From contig NZ_CP014870.1 in assembly GCF_001661075.1 (NCBI RefSeq), positions 1,488,001-1,552,000 on the forward strand: a stretch of 64,000 nucleotides of DNA, given 5' to 3'. Origin of the DNA: Pseudomonas silesiensis. GTDB taxonomy: Bacteria > Pseudomonadota > Gammaproteobacteria > Pseudomonadales > Pseudomonadaceae. The notes below the pieces were generated by a model, which made no database searches, was not told where the DNA came from, and saw nothing but the letters and a program-made list of their open reading frames with translations. Shown one piece after another: positions 26,070 to 34,955 of the stretch. The position numbers and the translations under genes were made by a program. Each line of letters opens with the position of its first letter. Within the stretch, counting starts at the first letter, position 1.

Positions 26070-27254
26070 ATGCGTGAAGTGGTGATCGTCGACAGCGTGC
26101 GGACCGGCCTGGCCAAGTCCTTTCGCGGCAAGTTCAACATGACCCGTCCGGACGATATGGCGGCACATTGTGTCGACGCCTTGTTGGCGCGCACGGGAAT
26201 CGACCCGGCCAGTGTCGAGGACTGCATCGTCGGTGCCGGCTCCAACGAAGGCGCCCAGGGCTACAACATCGGGCGCAATGTCGCCGTGCTCTCGCGGTTG
26301 GGCGTCGGCTGTGCCGGCATGACCCTCAACCGGTTCTGCTCCTCTGGCTTGCAGGCGATCGCCATTGCTGCCAACCAGATCGCCTCGGGTTGCAGCGACA
26401 TCATCGTCGCCGGCGGTGTCGAATCCATCAGCCTGACCATGAACAGCGTCAACACCGACAACCTGATCAACCCGTTGCTCAAGGAGCAAACGCCGGGCAT
26501 CTACTTCCCCATGGGCCAGACTGCCGAAATCGTCGCACGTCGTTACCAGGTCAGCCGCGAACAACAGGACCTGTACGCCCTGCAAAGCCAGCAACGCACC
26601 GCCCAGGCCCAGGCCGCGGGATTGTTCGACGATGAAATCGTACCCATGGCGGTCAAGTATCGAGTTGAAGACAAGGCCACCGGGCAAGTGCAGATCCTCG
26701 ACGGCATCGTCGATCAGGACGACTGCAACCGCCCGGACACCACGCTGGAAAGCCTGGCCGGATTGAAACCGGTGTTTGCCGAAGACGGCTCGGTGACTGC
26801 CGGCAATTCTTCGCAACTGTCCGATGGCGCCTCCATGACCCTGGTGATGAGCCTGGAAAAAGCCCTGGAACTGGGACTGAAGCCGAAAGCCTTTTTCCGC
26901 GGCTTTGCCGTGGCCGGGTGTGAGCCGGATGAAATGGGCATCGGCCCGGTGTTCTCGGTACCCAGGTTGCTTAAGGCGAAGGGCTTGCAGATAGCCGACA
27001 TCGATCTGTGGGAGCTCAACGAAGCCTTCGCGTCCCAGTGCCTGTACAGCCGCAATCGGCTGGAGATCGATAACGACAAGTACAACGTCAATGGTGGCTC
27101 GATCTCTATTGGCCACCCGTTCGGCATGACCGGTTCGCGGCAGGTGGGACATCTGGTGCGTGAGTTGCAGCGGCGCGGGTTGCGTTACGGGATTGTCACT
27201 ATGTGCGTGGGCGGGGGGATGGGGGCTACGGGGTTGTTTGAGGCGGTGCGCTAG
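26070..27254 (+). CDS. Thiolase family acetyl-CoA C-acyltransferase
   Basis: A 394-residue thiolase. The nucleophile is Cys90 in NRFCSSGLQA, with His349 in GHPFGMTG and Cys379 in CVGGGMG. All catalytic residues are present, so it should be active in thiolytic cleavage or condensation of acyl-CoAs. No beta-oxidation partner is adjacent, so its chain-length preference is unknown. The start MREVVIVDSVRTG follows an AATGAGG site; earlier in-frame codons are probably not translated. Confidence 0.92.
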   Translation: MREVVIVDSVRTGLAKSFRGKFNMTRPDDMAAHCVDALLARTGIDPASVEDCIVGAGSNEGAQGYNIGRNVAVLSRLGVGCAGMTLNRFCSSGLQAIAIAANQIASGCSDIIVAGGVESISLTMNSVNTDNLINPLLKEQTPGIYFPMGQTAEIVARRYQVSREQQDLYALQSQQRTAQAQAAGLFDDEIVPMAVKYRVEDKATGQVQILDGIVDQDDCNRPDTTLESLAGLKPVFAEDGSVTAGNSSQLSDGASMTLVMSLEKALELGLKPKAFFRGFAVAGCEPDEMGIGPVFSVPRLLKAKGLQIADIDLWELNEAFASQCLYSRNRLEIDNDKYNVNGGSISIGHPFGMTGSRQVGHLVRELQRRGLRYGIVTMCVGGGMGATGLFEAVR

Positions 27255-27282
27255 ATTCGAAAGATATATTGCCTGATCAACC

Positions 27283-27419
27283 GCATTCGTCGGAACGCCG
27301 CCCGGAGCAAGCCCGCTCCCACATTTTGACCGAGTTCTCACAGAGGATTGCGCTCAAAATGGAGGATTGCGCTCAAAATGTGGGAGCGGGCTTGCTCCGG
27401 GCGGCGTTCCGACGAATGC
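27283..27419. repeat. Long perfect REPIN with 47-base arms and an internal 19-base tandem duplication
   Basis: Arms 27283-27329 and 27373-27419 are exact reverse complements over 47 bases, much longer than the other REPINs here. The loop side carries two abutting identical 19-base copies (27343-27361 and 27362-27380, beginning GAGGATTGCGCTC); the second runs into the right arm. Confidence 0.9.
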
Positions 27420-27431
27420 AGGCGCCGCGGT

Positions 27432-27626
27432 TTACAGGTTCATCCGCAACAGCAGCATCCGCTCTATATAAGCCTGAATCTGCACCTCAGCCGTCTCCAT
27501 GTCTTCAAACGGCCCCTCCAGGGTGTTTTCCCGGGTGCTGAAATACAACTCCCCGTTCACACGGCACATCCGGTCACTGCGAAAGTGGGTGGCGGGGGCA
27601 TTGTCCTGGGCGCGCATGCCGTACAT
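27432..27626 (-). CDS. Conserved small hypothetical protein (DUF6316-like)
   Basis: A 64-residue protein starting MYGMRAQDNAPATHFRSDR with the core RVNGELYFSTRENTLEGPF and a helical C-terminus EDMETAEVQIQAYIERML. An AAAGGAG site lies at good spacing upstream, supporting this start rather than the longer frame. I associate it with the DUF6316 family of pseudomonads, but only by memory of its pattern. No function is known. Confidence 0.65.
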   Translation of the reverse strand: MYGMRAQDNAPATHFRSDRMCRVNGELYFSTRENTLEGPFEDMETAEVQIQAYIERMLLLRMNL

Positions 27627-27839
27627 GGCGGTCTCCTTTGGCGGTGTTGCCGTTGATGGATCCAATGAGCTTATGCATGAACCTCCGGCTATGCCTCGCC
27701 AACCGATCGACGGCCTGTCGGCCCATTGAATGTTGCGACCTGCACAGTTTCATTCGCGGCCAGTCGCCAACTGTCCCTGTGTGCCGAGCGGCTCTGCGCC
27801 TAGAATGACGGTTTTCGCCAATCGGCTTCGGGGTTTTTC

Positions 27840-28802
27840 ATGCACGTTTCATCGGGTCGCTGGATTTATGGTCTGTTCCTGGCCTTGTTGACCGCGTTGC
27901 TGTGGGGAATCCTGCCGATCAAGCTCAAGCAAGTGCTGCTGGTGATGGATCCGGTGACGGTGACCTGGTTTCGTCTGATGGTGTCCGGCGGGTGCCTGTT
28001 CATATTCCTGGCGGCGACCCGGCGCCTGCCCAGTCGCAAAGTCCTCGGCCCGCGCGGTGGCTGGCTGGTATTGATGGCGGTGCTCGGGCTGGTGGGCAAC
28101 TACGTGCTGTACCTGATGGGGTTGAACCTGCTCAGCCCCGGCACCGCGCAGCTGGTGGTGCAGACGGGGCCGATCATGCTGCTGATTGCCAGCCTGTTTG
28201 TGTTCAAGGAGCGGTTCAGCGTGGGGCAGGGGATTGGCCTGCTGGTGCTGCTGATCGGCTTCGGTCTGTTTTTCAACCAGCGGCTGGTCGAGTTGTTCAC
28301 GTCCCTGACCGACTACACGACCGGCGTCCTGTTGGTGCTGTTGGCCTCCACCGTCTGGACCTTCTATGCCCTGGGGCAGAAGCAATTGCTGACGGTGTGG
28401 AATTCGTTTCAGGTGATGATGGTGATCTACCTGTTTTGCGGGTTGTTGCTGACGCCTTGGGTGCACCCACTGGAGGCACTGCAACTCAGCCCGTTGCAAG
28501 GCTGGCTGCTGCTGGCCTGCTGCATGAACACCCTGATTGCCTACGGCGCGTTTGCCGAGGCTTTGGCGCATTGGGAAGCTTCGCGAGTGAGTGCCACCCT
28601 GGCGATCACACCCTTGGTGACCTTTGCGGCGGTGGCGGTAGCGGCGTGGTGGTGGCCGGAATATGTGCATGCCGAGACGATCAATGGTCTGGGGTATGGC
28701 GGGGCGGTGCTGGTGGTGCTGGGGTCGGCGCTGGTGGCGTTGGGGCCTTCGTTGATGGCCGGGATCCGGGCGCGGCGGGTGCGGATGGCGGTGGGTCGTT
28801 AG
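27840..28802 (+). CDS. EamA/DMT-superfamily transporter
   Basis: A 320-residue inner-membrane protein with about ten membrane helices in two EamA repeats. Family marks include LLWGILPIKLKQVL, NYVLYLMGLNLLSPGTAQLV and YGAFAEALAHWEASRVSA. DMT transporters export metabolites such as amino acids; the substrate is not predictable here. It stands alone with its own upstream region. Confidence 0.85.
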   Translation: MHVSSGRWIYGLFLALLTALLWGILPIKLKQVLLVMDPVTVTWFRLMVSGGCLFIFLAATRRLPSRKVLGPRGGWLVLMAVLGLVGNYVLYLMGLNLLSPGTAQLVVQTGPIMLLIASLFVFKERFSVGQGIGLLVLLIGFGLFFNQRLVELFTSLTDYTTGVLLVLLASTVWTFYALGQKQLLTVWNSFQVMMVIYLFCGLLLTPWVHPLEALQLSPLQGWLLLACCMNTLIAYGAFAEALAHWEASRVSATLAITPLVTFAAVAVAAWWWPEYVHAETINGLGYGGAVLVVLGSALVALGPSLMAGIRARRVRMAVGR

Positions 28803-28816
28803 ACCGAGTCATCGTT

Positions 28817-28910
28817 CATCGCGGGCAAGCCTCGCTCCTACAGGAGTTGCATCGTTCACCGAAATAGTGGTCGACACAATACCTGTAGGAGCGAGACTTG
28901 CCCGCGAAGG
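28817..28910. repeat. REP doublet, GGAGCGAGRCTTGCCCGCGA type
   Basis: CATCGCGGGCAAGCCTCGCT is followed about 40 bases later by CCTGTAGGAGCGAGACTTGC. The arms are imperfect and the GGAGC ends face inward. Confidence 0.75.
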
Positions 28911-28933
28911 CGGACGGTCAGGCGCTACGGAAC

Positions 28934-30328
28934 TCAGCCCTTGGCCCCAGCCTCCAGCATATTCTCCGGCCTCACCCACGCATCGAACTCTTCATCGGTC
29001 AGGTACCCCAACTGCAACGCCGCTTCCCGCAACGTCAGCCCTTCGCCATAAGCCTTCTTGGCAATCTCCGCCGACTTGTCATACCCGATATGCGGATTCA
29101 GCGCCGTCACCAGCATCAGCCCGCGTTCCAGATGTTCCGCCATTTTCGCTGCATCCGGCTCCAGGCCGGCGATGCAATGCTGTTGGAAGTTGCTGCAGCC
29201 ATCCCCCAGCAGCCTGATCGATTGCAGCAGGTTGTGAATGATCACCGGTTTGAACACGTTCAGTTGCAGGTGACCCTGACTCGCCGCAAAACCGATGGCG
29301 ACGTCGTTGCCCAAGACCTGGCAAGCCAGCATCGACAGCGCTTCGCACTGGGTCGGATTGACCTTGCCGGGCATGATCGAACTGCCCGGCTCGTTGGCGG
29401 GCAGTTTCACCTCGGCAAAACCGGCCCGCGGTCCGGAACCCAGCAAGCGCAGGTCGTTGGCAATTTTCATCAGGGAGACGGCGAGGGTTTTCAGCGCGCC
29501 GGACAGGGTGGTCAGTGGTTCATGGCCGGCCAGTGCGGCGAACTTGTTCGGTGCGGTGACGAACGGCAGACCGGAAAGGGCGGCCAGTTCGGCGGCGATC
29601 GCTTCGCCGAAACCGTGGGGCGAGTTCAGGCCGGTACCGACTGCGGTGCCGCCCTGGGCCAGTTCGCAGACGGCAGGCAGCGCGCTGCGGATCGCCCGTT
29701 CCGCGTAATCCAGTTGCGCGATGAACGCCGACAGTTCCTGGCCGAAGGTGATGGGGGTCGCGTCCATCATGTGGGTGCGGCCAGTCTTGACCAGCTTCAT
29801 GTGCCGGGCGGATAACTCGGCCAGCCCACCGGACAGTTCGCTGATCGCCGGCAGCAAATGCTGCTGCACCGCCTGCGCCGCGGCGATGTGCATCGCAGTG
29901 GGGAAGCAGTCGTTGGAGCTCTGGGAGCGATTGACGTGATCGTTGGGGTGCACCGGAGCCTTGCCGCCGCGCGGGTTGCCGGCCAGTTCATTGGCACGGC
30001 CGGCAATCACTTCGTTGACGTTCATGTTGCTCTGGGTGCCGCTGCCGGTCTGCCAGACCACCAGCGGGAACTGGTCGTCGTGGCTGCCGTCGAGCACTTC
30101 GTCGGCGGCCTGTTCGATCAGCCGGGCGATGTCGGCGGGGAGGTCACCGTTGCGGTCATTGACCCGCGCCGCGGCTTTCTTGATCAGCGCCAGCGCATGC
30201 AGCACCGCCAGCGGCATGCGTTCGTCGCCGATGGCGAAATTGATCAGCGAGCGTTGCGTCTGAGCGCCCCAGTAAGCTTCATCCGGGACTTCAACCTGGC
30301 CAAGGCTGTCGGTTTCGATACGGCTCAT
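28934..30328 (-). CDS. fumC: Class II fumarate hydratase
   Basis: A 464-residue enzyme that interconverts fumarate and malate in the TCA cycle without an iron-sulfur cluster. The family signature [11 protein letters not shown] is intact; [15 protein letters not shown] and [17 protein letters not shown] are the other conserved substrate-site blocks. AGGAG lies 8 bases before the chosen ATG; a second ATG immediately upstream (30331) is also possible. In pseudomonads a class II fumarase of this sort is often iron-limitation-induced (background). Confidence 0.95.
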   Translation of the reverse strand: MSRIETDSLGQVEVPDEAYWGAQTQRSLINFAIGDERMPLAVLHALALIKKAAARVNDRNGDLPADIARLIEQAADEVLDGSHDDQFPLVVWQTGSGTQSNMNVNEVIAGRANELAGNPRGGKAPVHPNDHVNRSQSSNDCFPTAMHIAAAQAVQQHLLPAISELSGGLAELSARHMKLVKTGRTHMMDATPITFGQELSAFIAQLDYAERAIRSALPAVCELAQGGTAVGTGLNSPHGFGEAIAAELAALSGLPFVTAPNKFAALAGHEPLTTLSGALKTLAVSLMKIANDLRLLGSGPRAGFAEVKLPANEPGSSIMPGKVNPTQCEALSMLACQVLGNDVAIGFAASQGHLQLNVFKPVIIHNLLQSIRLLGDGCSNFQQHCIAGLEPDAAKMAEHLERGLMLVTALNPHIGYDKSAEIAKKAYGEGLTLREAALQLGYLTDEEFDAWVRPENMLEAGAKG

Positions 30329-30519
30329 CATGCACACTCCTGTTGGTCTGATAGCGAGTTTAGGCCCTGTTCGCCGGCCGTGGTTCCATCAGTCTGGAAT
30401 TTGACCGTTCACCCCCTCTAAATCAGGCCCGACAAGGCTTGGGGTTGAGCCACACGGTTTTTTAGGCGCAGAATGGTCGCCCTTGGGGTTTTACCTCGCC
30501 TGCTAGAAAAGGAAACTCG

Positions 30520-31041
30520 ATGACTCGTCTTCGTGCCATCTGTACCGCGGTTGCACTGGTTTGCGCCAGCGGCCCTGTTTTTGCCGATACCGCCAGCCAC
30601 AACGCCAGTGCCGAGGCTTTCCTGACCCTGGCGCACGCTGACAAATTGGGCACTCCGGTGTACATGCAAGTGCAGCAAATGTTCGCTCAGCGCTTTGAAC
30701 AGACCAAAGCCCCCGAGTCGAAAAAAGCCCTGCTGGAAACCTACCAGGCCAAAGCCAACGCCGCTCTGGACCAAGCCATTGGCTGGAACAAGCTGAAGCC
30801 GGACATGGTCAAGCTCTACACCACCAACTTCAGTGAATCCGAGCTCAAGGACCTGGTCGCGTTCTACAAGTCGCCACTGGGCAAGAAAGTCCTGGAAAAA
30901 ATGCCGCAGCTGACCCAGCAATCGGCCCAGATGACCCAGGCCAAGCTGGAAAGCGCAGTGCCTGTAGTCAACAAACTGCTGGCTGACATGACGGCCGAGC
31001 TGGAGCCAAAAGGCGCCGCTCCAGCCAAGAAAAAGCCGTAA
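30520..31041 (+). CDS. DUF2059 exported protein
   Basis: A 173-residue protein with a signal peptide (about 23 residues, ending PVFA). The mature part is helical and carries the DUF2059 pattern: MVKLYTTNFSESELKDLVAF, then YKSPLGKKVLEKMPQL. The C-terminus is basic (KKKP). Function is unknown. It lies 12 bases upstream of the bolA-like gene, so the two are probably co-transcribed. Confidence 0.85.
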   Translation: MTRLRAICTAVALVCASGPVFADTASHNASAEAFLTLAHADKLGTPVYMQVQQMFAQRFEQTKAPESKKALLETYQAKANAALDQAIGWNKLKPDMVKLYTTNFSESELKDLVAFYKSPLGKKVLEKMPQLTQQSAQMTQAKLESAVPVVNKLLADMTAELEPKGAAPAKKKP

Positions 31042-31053
31042 GCGGAGTCCGGT

Positions 31054-31353
31054 ATGACCATGCAACAACGCATCGAATCGACGCTGGGCCTGTTACAGCC
31101 CGAGCACCTGCAAGTGCTGGATGAAAGCCACATGCACAGCCGTGGGTTGCAGACCCACTTCAAGGCTGTGGTGGTGAGTGCGCAGTTCGAAGGGCTTAAC
31201 CGCGTCAAGCGTCACCAGAAGGTCTACGGCACGCTCGGCGAGCTGATGGGCGAGTTCCATGCGTTGGCGCTGCATACCTACACGCCAGAGGAATGGGCAC
31301 AGATCGACGCGGCCCCGGCCTCGCCGACCTGTGCTGGCGGCAGCAAATCCTGA
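31054..31353 (+). CDS. bolA: BolA-family protein
   Basis: A 99-residue protein with the BolA fold: MQQRIESTLGLLQPEHLQVL, then HMHSRGLQTHFKAVVVSAQF, then LNRVKRHQKVYGTLGELM. The conserved His in HFKAVVVS and in RHQKVY fits iron-sulfur cluster sharing with monothiol glutaredoxins. BolA affects cell shape and stress response. A start two codons later (MQQ) is possible. The Cys-containing tail PTCAGGSKS is an extension. Confidence 0.9.
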   Translation: MTMQQRIESTLGLLQPEHLQVLDESHMHSRGLQTHFKAVVVSAQFEGLNRVKRHQKVYGTLGELMGEFHALALHTYTPEEWAQIDAAPASPTCAGGSKS

Positions 31354-31362
31354 TACACCCTC

Positions 31363-31455
31363 CCTGCAGGAGCCAGGCTTGCCGGCGAAGAACGATTATG
31401 CGGTACAGCAGTTGCACCGCAGCGCCTGGTTCGCCGGCAAGCCTGGCTCCTACAG
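31363..31455. repeat. REPIN, GGAGCCAGGCTTGCCGGCGA type
   Basis: Left arm CCTGCAGGAGCCAGGCTTGC; the right arm ends GCCTGGCTCCTACAG. It belongs to the same CCGGC subtype as 12253-12340. Confidence 0.75.
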
Positions 31456-31483
31456 CGATGGCGTTATTTTTGCTAGAATCCGC

Positions 31484-31513
31484 AACGCGCCGCTCACCCG
31501 GCGCGTTTTTTTT
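31484..31513 (+). terminator. Rho-independent terminator between bolA and trhO
   Basis: A perfect 9-base stem AACGCGCCG / CGGCGCGTT with a 6-base loop is followed by six more T residues. It ends the bolA transcript. A promoter-like TAGAAT lies just upstream at about 31473, so an attenuator role for trhO is possible. Confidence 0.75.
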
Positions 31514-31560
31514 CGTATCCGGTTCACCCCTTACGAGGGTAGCCACCTGGAGAATCACCC

Positions 31561-32502
31561 ATGACACAACAGATTGTCGTGGCGGCACTGTATAAGTTCG
31601 TCACCCTGGAAGATTACGTCGCTTTGCGCGAGCCACTGCTGCAAGCGATGGTCGACAACGGCATCAAAGGCACCCTGCTGATCGCCGAGGAAGGCATCAA
31701 CGGTACCGTGTCCGGCAGCCGCGAAGGCATTGACGGGCTGATGGCCTGGCTTAAGAACGACCCGCGCATGGACGACATCGACCACAAAGAGTCGTACTGC
31801 GACGACCAGCCGTTCTATCGCACCAAAGTCAAACTCAAGAAAGAAATCGTCACCCTCGGCGTCGAAGGCGTGGACCCGAACAAAAAGGTCGGCACCTACG
31901 TCGACCCGCAAAACTGGAACGCGCTGATCAGCGATCCGGAAGTGCTGTTGATCGACACCCGCAACGACTACGAAGTCTCGATCGGCACCTTCGAAGGCGC
32001 CATCGACCCCAAGACCGCCAGTTTTCGCGAATTCCCCGACTACATCAAAGCCCATTTCGACCCGGCCGTGCACAAGAAAGTCGCGATGTTCTGCACCGGC
32101 GGCATTCGTTGTGAAAAGGCGTCGAGCTATATGCTCAGCCAGGGTTTCGACGAGGTTTATCACCTCAAGGGCGGCATTCTGAAGTACCTGGAAGAGGTAC
32201 CGCAGGAAGAAACCAAATGGCAGGGCGACTGCTTCGTGTTCGATAACCGCGTGACCGTACGCCATGACCTCAGCGAAGGCGACTACGATCAATGTCATGC
32301 CTGTCGCACACCGATCAGCGCCTCCGACCGCGCATCCGAGCACTACGTGGCCGGCATCAGTTGCCCGCACTGCTGGGATAAGCTGAGCGAGAAGACCCGT
32401 CGCAGTGCCATCGACCGGCAAAAGCAGATCGAACTGGCCAAGGCGCGCAACCTGCCTCACCCGATCGGCTACAACTACAAGCAAACCCCTTCCGAGGCCT
32501 GA
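31561..32502 (+). CDS. trhO: Oxygen-dependent tRNA uridine-34 hydroxylase (rhodanese family)
   Basis: A 313-residue protein of the YceA/TrhO family: N-terminal domain (residues 1-100) with [12 protein letters not shown], and a rhodanese domain (about residues 125-220) with the active-site loop [11 protein letters not shown]. It forms 5-hydroxyuridine at the wobble base of tRNAs, using molecular oxygen. C-terminal CHACRTP and CPHCW pairs may bind zinc. The next gene follows after 3 bases. Confidence 0.93.
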   Translation: MTQQIVVAALYKFVTLEDYVALREPLLQAMVDNGIKGTLLIAEEGINGTVSGSREGIDGLMAWLKNDPRMDDIDHKESYCDDQPFYRTKVKLKKEIVTLGVEGVDPNKKVGTYVDPQNWNALISDPEVLLIDTRNDYEVSIGTFEGAIDPKTASFREFPDYIKAHFDPAVHKKVAMFCTGGIRCEKASSYMLSQGFDEVYHLKGGILKYLEEVPQEETKWQGDCFVFDNRVTVRHDLSEGDYDQCHACRTPISASDRASEHYVAGISCPHCWDKLSEKTRRSAIDRQKQIELAKARNLPHPIGYNYKQTPSEA

Positions 32503-32505
32503 ACC

Positions 32506-33144
32506 ATGTCTGCGCAACGCCTGCTCTATGTGATGGACCCGATGTGTTCCTGGTGCTGGGGCTTCGCCCCGGTGGCCAATGCGCTGGTCGAGCAGGCGCG
32601 CGCAGCGGGGGTAGAGGTGCATCTGGTGGTCGGCGGTTTGCGCACCGGCAGTGGCTCCGCGCTGGAGCCAACCACCCGGCGCTACATCCTTGAGCATTGG
32701 CAAGCGGTCACCGAAGCCACGGGTCAACCGTTCAAGCTGGAAGGCGCGTTGCCCGACGGGTTTGTCTACGACACCGAACCTGCCTGTCGGGCGCTGGTGA
32801 CCGCGCGCAGCCTGGCGCCGGATTGCGCGTGGACACTGCTCGGGCTGATTCAGCACGCGTTTTACGCCGAAGGGCGCGACGTCACGCACGCCAGTGTGCT
32901 GGTGGAGTTGGCGGAGCAGGCCGGTCTGCCGCGTATCGAATTCGCCGCCGCGTTCGACCGTGCGGATCAGCATGCCGCGACGGCGGCCGATTTCACCTGG
33001 GTCCAGGACCTGGGCATCGCCGGTTTCCCGACCTTGCTGGCTGAGCGTGATGGTCAGTTGGCGCTGTTGACCAATGGCTATCAACCGCTGAGTGTGCTGT
33101 CCCCGTTGCTCGGCCGCTGGCTGGAGCGCGCGGCCTGTGCATGA
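32506..33144 (+). CDS. DsbA-family (FrnE-like) thiol-disulfide oxidoreductase, cytoplasmic
   Basis: A 212-residue protein with a thioredoxin fold and the redox motif CSWC in MDPMCSWCWGF at residues 10-20. The segment GIAGFPTLLAERDGQ holds the cis-proline. No signal peptide is seen, so it is cytoplasmic, like FrnE/DSBA-type proteins. It is tightly packed with trhO (3-base gap) and overlaps the ABC transporter gene by 8 bases. Its substrate is unknown. Confidence 0.85.
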   Translation: MSAQRLLYVMDPMCSWCWGFAPVANALVEQARAAGVEVHLVVGGLRTGSGSALEPTTRRYILEHWQAVTEATGQPFKLEGALPDGFVYDTEPACRALVTARSLAPDCAWTLLGLIQHAFYAEGRDVTHASVLVELAEQAGLPRIEFAAAFDRADQHAATAADFTWVQDLGIAGFPTLLAERDGQLALLTNGYQPLSVLSPLLGRWLERAACA

Positions 33145-34954
33145 CCTGCCCGATGACGCGCCAGTCCCCAAGCGCGTCGATCGACTGAGCTGGGCGGAAA
33201 TCCGGCGGCTGGCCCTTCAGCATAAAAAGTCCCTGTGGATCGCCAACGGCGTGGCCGTACTGGCGACCCTGTGCAGCGTGCCGATCCCCTTGCTGTTGCC
33301 GCTGCTGGTGGACGAAGTGTTGCTGGGCCACGGCGACACCGCGCTGAAAATCATGAACCACGCGCTGCCCGACGTCTGGCAGAAAGCCGCGGGCTACATA
33401 GGCTTGATGCTTTTCGTGACCTTGGGCCTGCGTTGCGCTGCGCTGCTGTTCAACGTGGTGCAGGCGAAGTTGTTCGCCGCGCTGGCCAAGGACATCGTGT
33501 ACCGCATTCGTGTACGCCTGATCGAACGACTCAAGCGCATCTCGTTGGGCGAATATGAAAGTCTGGGCAGCGGCACGGTGACCACGCACCTGGTCACCGA
33601 TCTGGACACGCTGGACAAGTTCGTCGGCGAAACCCTCAGCCGTTTCCTCGTGGCCATGTTGACCCTGGTTGGCACCGCGGGCATTTTGATGTGGATGCAC
33701 TGGAAACTGGCGCTGTTGATTCTGCTGTTCAACCCGCTGGTGATCTACGCCACGGTGCAGTTGGGCAAGCGGGTCAAGCACCTGAAGAAACTCGAGAACG
33801 ACAGCACCTCGCGCTTCACCCAGGCACTCACCGAAACCCTCGATTCGATCCAGGAAGTGCGCGCCGGCAACCGTCAGGGTTTTTTCCTCGGGCGCCTTGG
33901 CCAACGGGCTCGCGAAGTGCGCGACTACGCGGTGAGTTCGCAGTGGAAAACCGATGCGTCGAACCGTGCCAGCGGCCTGTTGTTCCAGTTTGGCATCGAT
34001 ATTTTCCGTGCCGCCGCCATGCTCACCGTGCTGTTTTCCGACCTGTCGATCGGGCAGATGCTGGCGGTGTTCAGCTACCTGTGGTTCATGATCGGCCCGG
34101 TGGAACAGCTGTTGAATCTGCAATACGCTTTTTACGCCGCCGGTGGCGCACTGTCGCGGATCAACGAGTTGCTGGCCCGGGCCGACGAGCCTGAATACCC
34201 GGGTGGCGTCGACCCGTTCAACGGCCGCGAAACCGTCGGCATCGAAGTCCAGGGATTGAGTTTCGGCTACGGCGACGAACTGGTGTTGAACCAGATGAAC
34301 CTGTCGATCGCCCCCGGCGAAAAGGTCGCGATTGTCGGCGCCAGCGGTGGCGGTAAAAGCACCTTGGTGCAGCTGTTGCTGGGCCTGTACACGCCGCTCG
34401 CCGGGACCATCCGCTTCGGTGGTTCGACCCAGCAGGAGATCGGCCTGGAAACCGTGCGGGAAAACGTCGCCGTAGTCCTGCAGCACCCGGCGCTGTTCAA
34501 CGACACCGTGCGCGCCAACCTGACCATGGGCCGCGAACGCAGCGACGAGGCGTGCTGGCAGGCGCTGGAAATTGCACAGCTGCACGCCACGATTCGTGAA
34601 TTGCCCAATGGCCTGGACAGTATCGTCGGCCGTTCCGGCGTGCGCCTGTCCGGTGGCCAGCGTCAACGCCTGGCGATTGCGCGGATGGTGCTGGCCGAGC
34701 CCAAAGTGGTGATTCTCGACGAGGCCACCTCCGCCCTGGACGCGGCCACCGAATACAACCTGCACCAGGCATTGGCGCGCTTCCTGAGCAATCGCACCAC
34801 CTTGATCATTGCGCACCGGTTGTCGGCCGTGAAGCAGGCCGACCGGGTGCTGGTGTTCGATGGAGGGCAAATCGCCGAGGATGGCGACCATCAGCAATTG
34901 ATTGCCGACGGTGGGTTGTACGCCAAGTTATATGGGCATTTGCAGCAGATGTAG
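33137..34954 (+). CDS. ABC-type exporter, fused membrane and ATPase domains
   Basis: A 605-residue half-transporter. Six membrane segments span about residues 30-330. The ATPase domain has Walker A GASGGGKST, signature LSGGQRQRLAIARM, Walker B VVILDEATSALD and the H-loop IIAHRLS. The start is a GTG at 33137 that overlaps the end of the DsbA-like gene (GTGCATGA), which indicates coupling. MsbA-like homodimer export of lipid or peptide is typical of the family; the substrate is not known. Confidence 0.88.
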   Translation: MHDLPDDAPVPKRVDRLSWAEIRRLALQHKKSLWIANGVAVLATLCSVPIPLLLPLLVDEVLLGHGDTALKIMNHALPDVWQKAAGYIGLMLFVTLGLRCAALLFNVVQAKLFAALAKDIVYRIRVRLIERLKRISLGEYESLGSGTVTTHLVTDLDTLDKFVGETLSRFLVAMLTLVGTAGILMWMHWKLALLILLFNPLVIYATVQLGKRVKHLKKLENDSTSRFTQALTETLDSIQEVRAGNRQGFFLGRLGQRAREVRDYAVSSQWKTDASNRASGLLFQFGIDIFRAAAMLTVLFSDLSIGQMLAVFSYLWFMIGPVEQLLNLQYAFYAAGGALSRINELLARADEPEYPGGVDPFNGRETVGIEVQGLSFGYGDELVLNQMNLSIAPGEKVAIVGASGGGKSTLVQLLLGLYTPLAGTIRFGGSTQQEIGLETVRENVAVVLQHPALFNDTVRANLTMGRERSDEACWQALEIAQLHATIRELPNGLDSIVGRSGVRLSGGQRQRLAIARMVLAEPKVVILDEATSALDAATEYNLHQALARFLSNRTTLIIAHRLSAVKQADRVLVFDGGQIAEDGDHQQLIADGGLYAKLYGHLQQM

Positions 34955-34955
34955 G

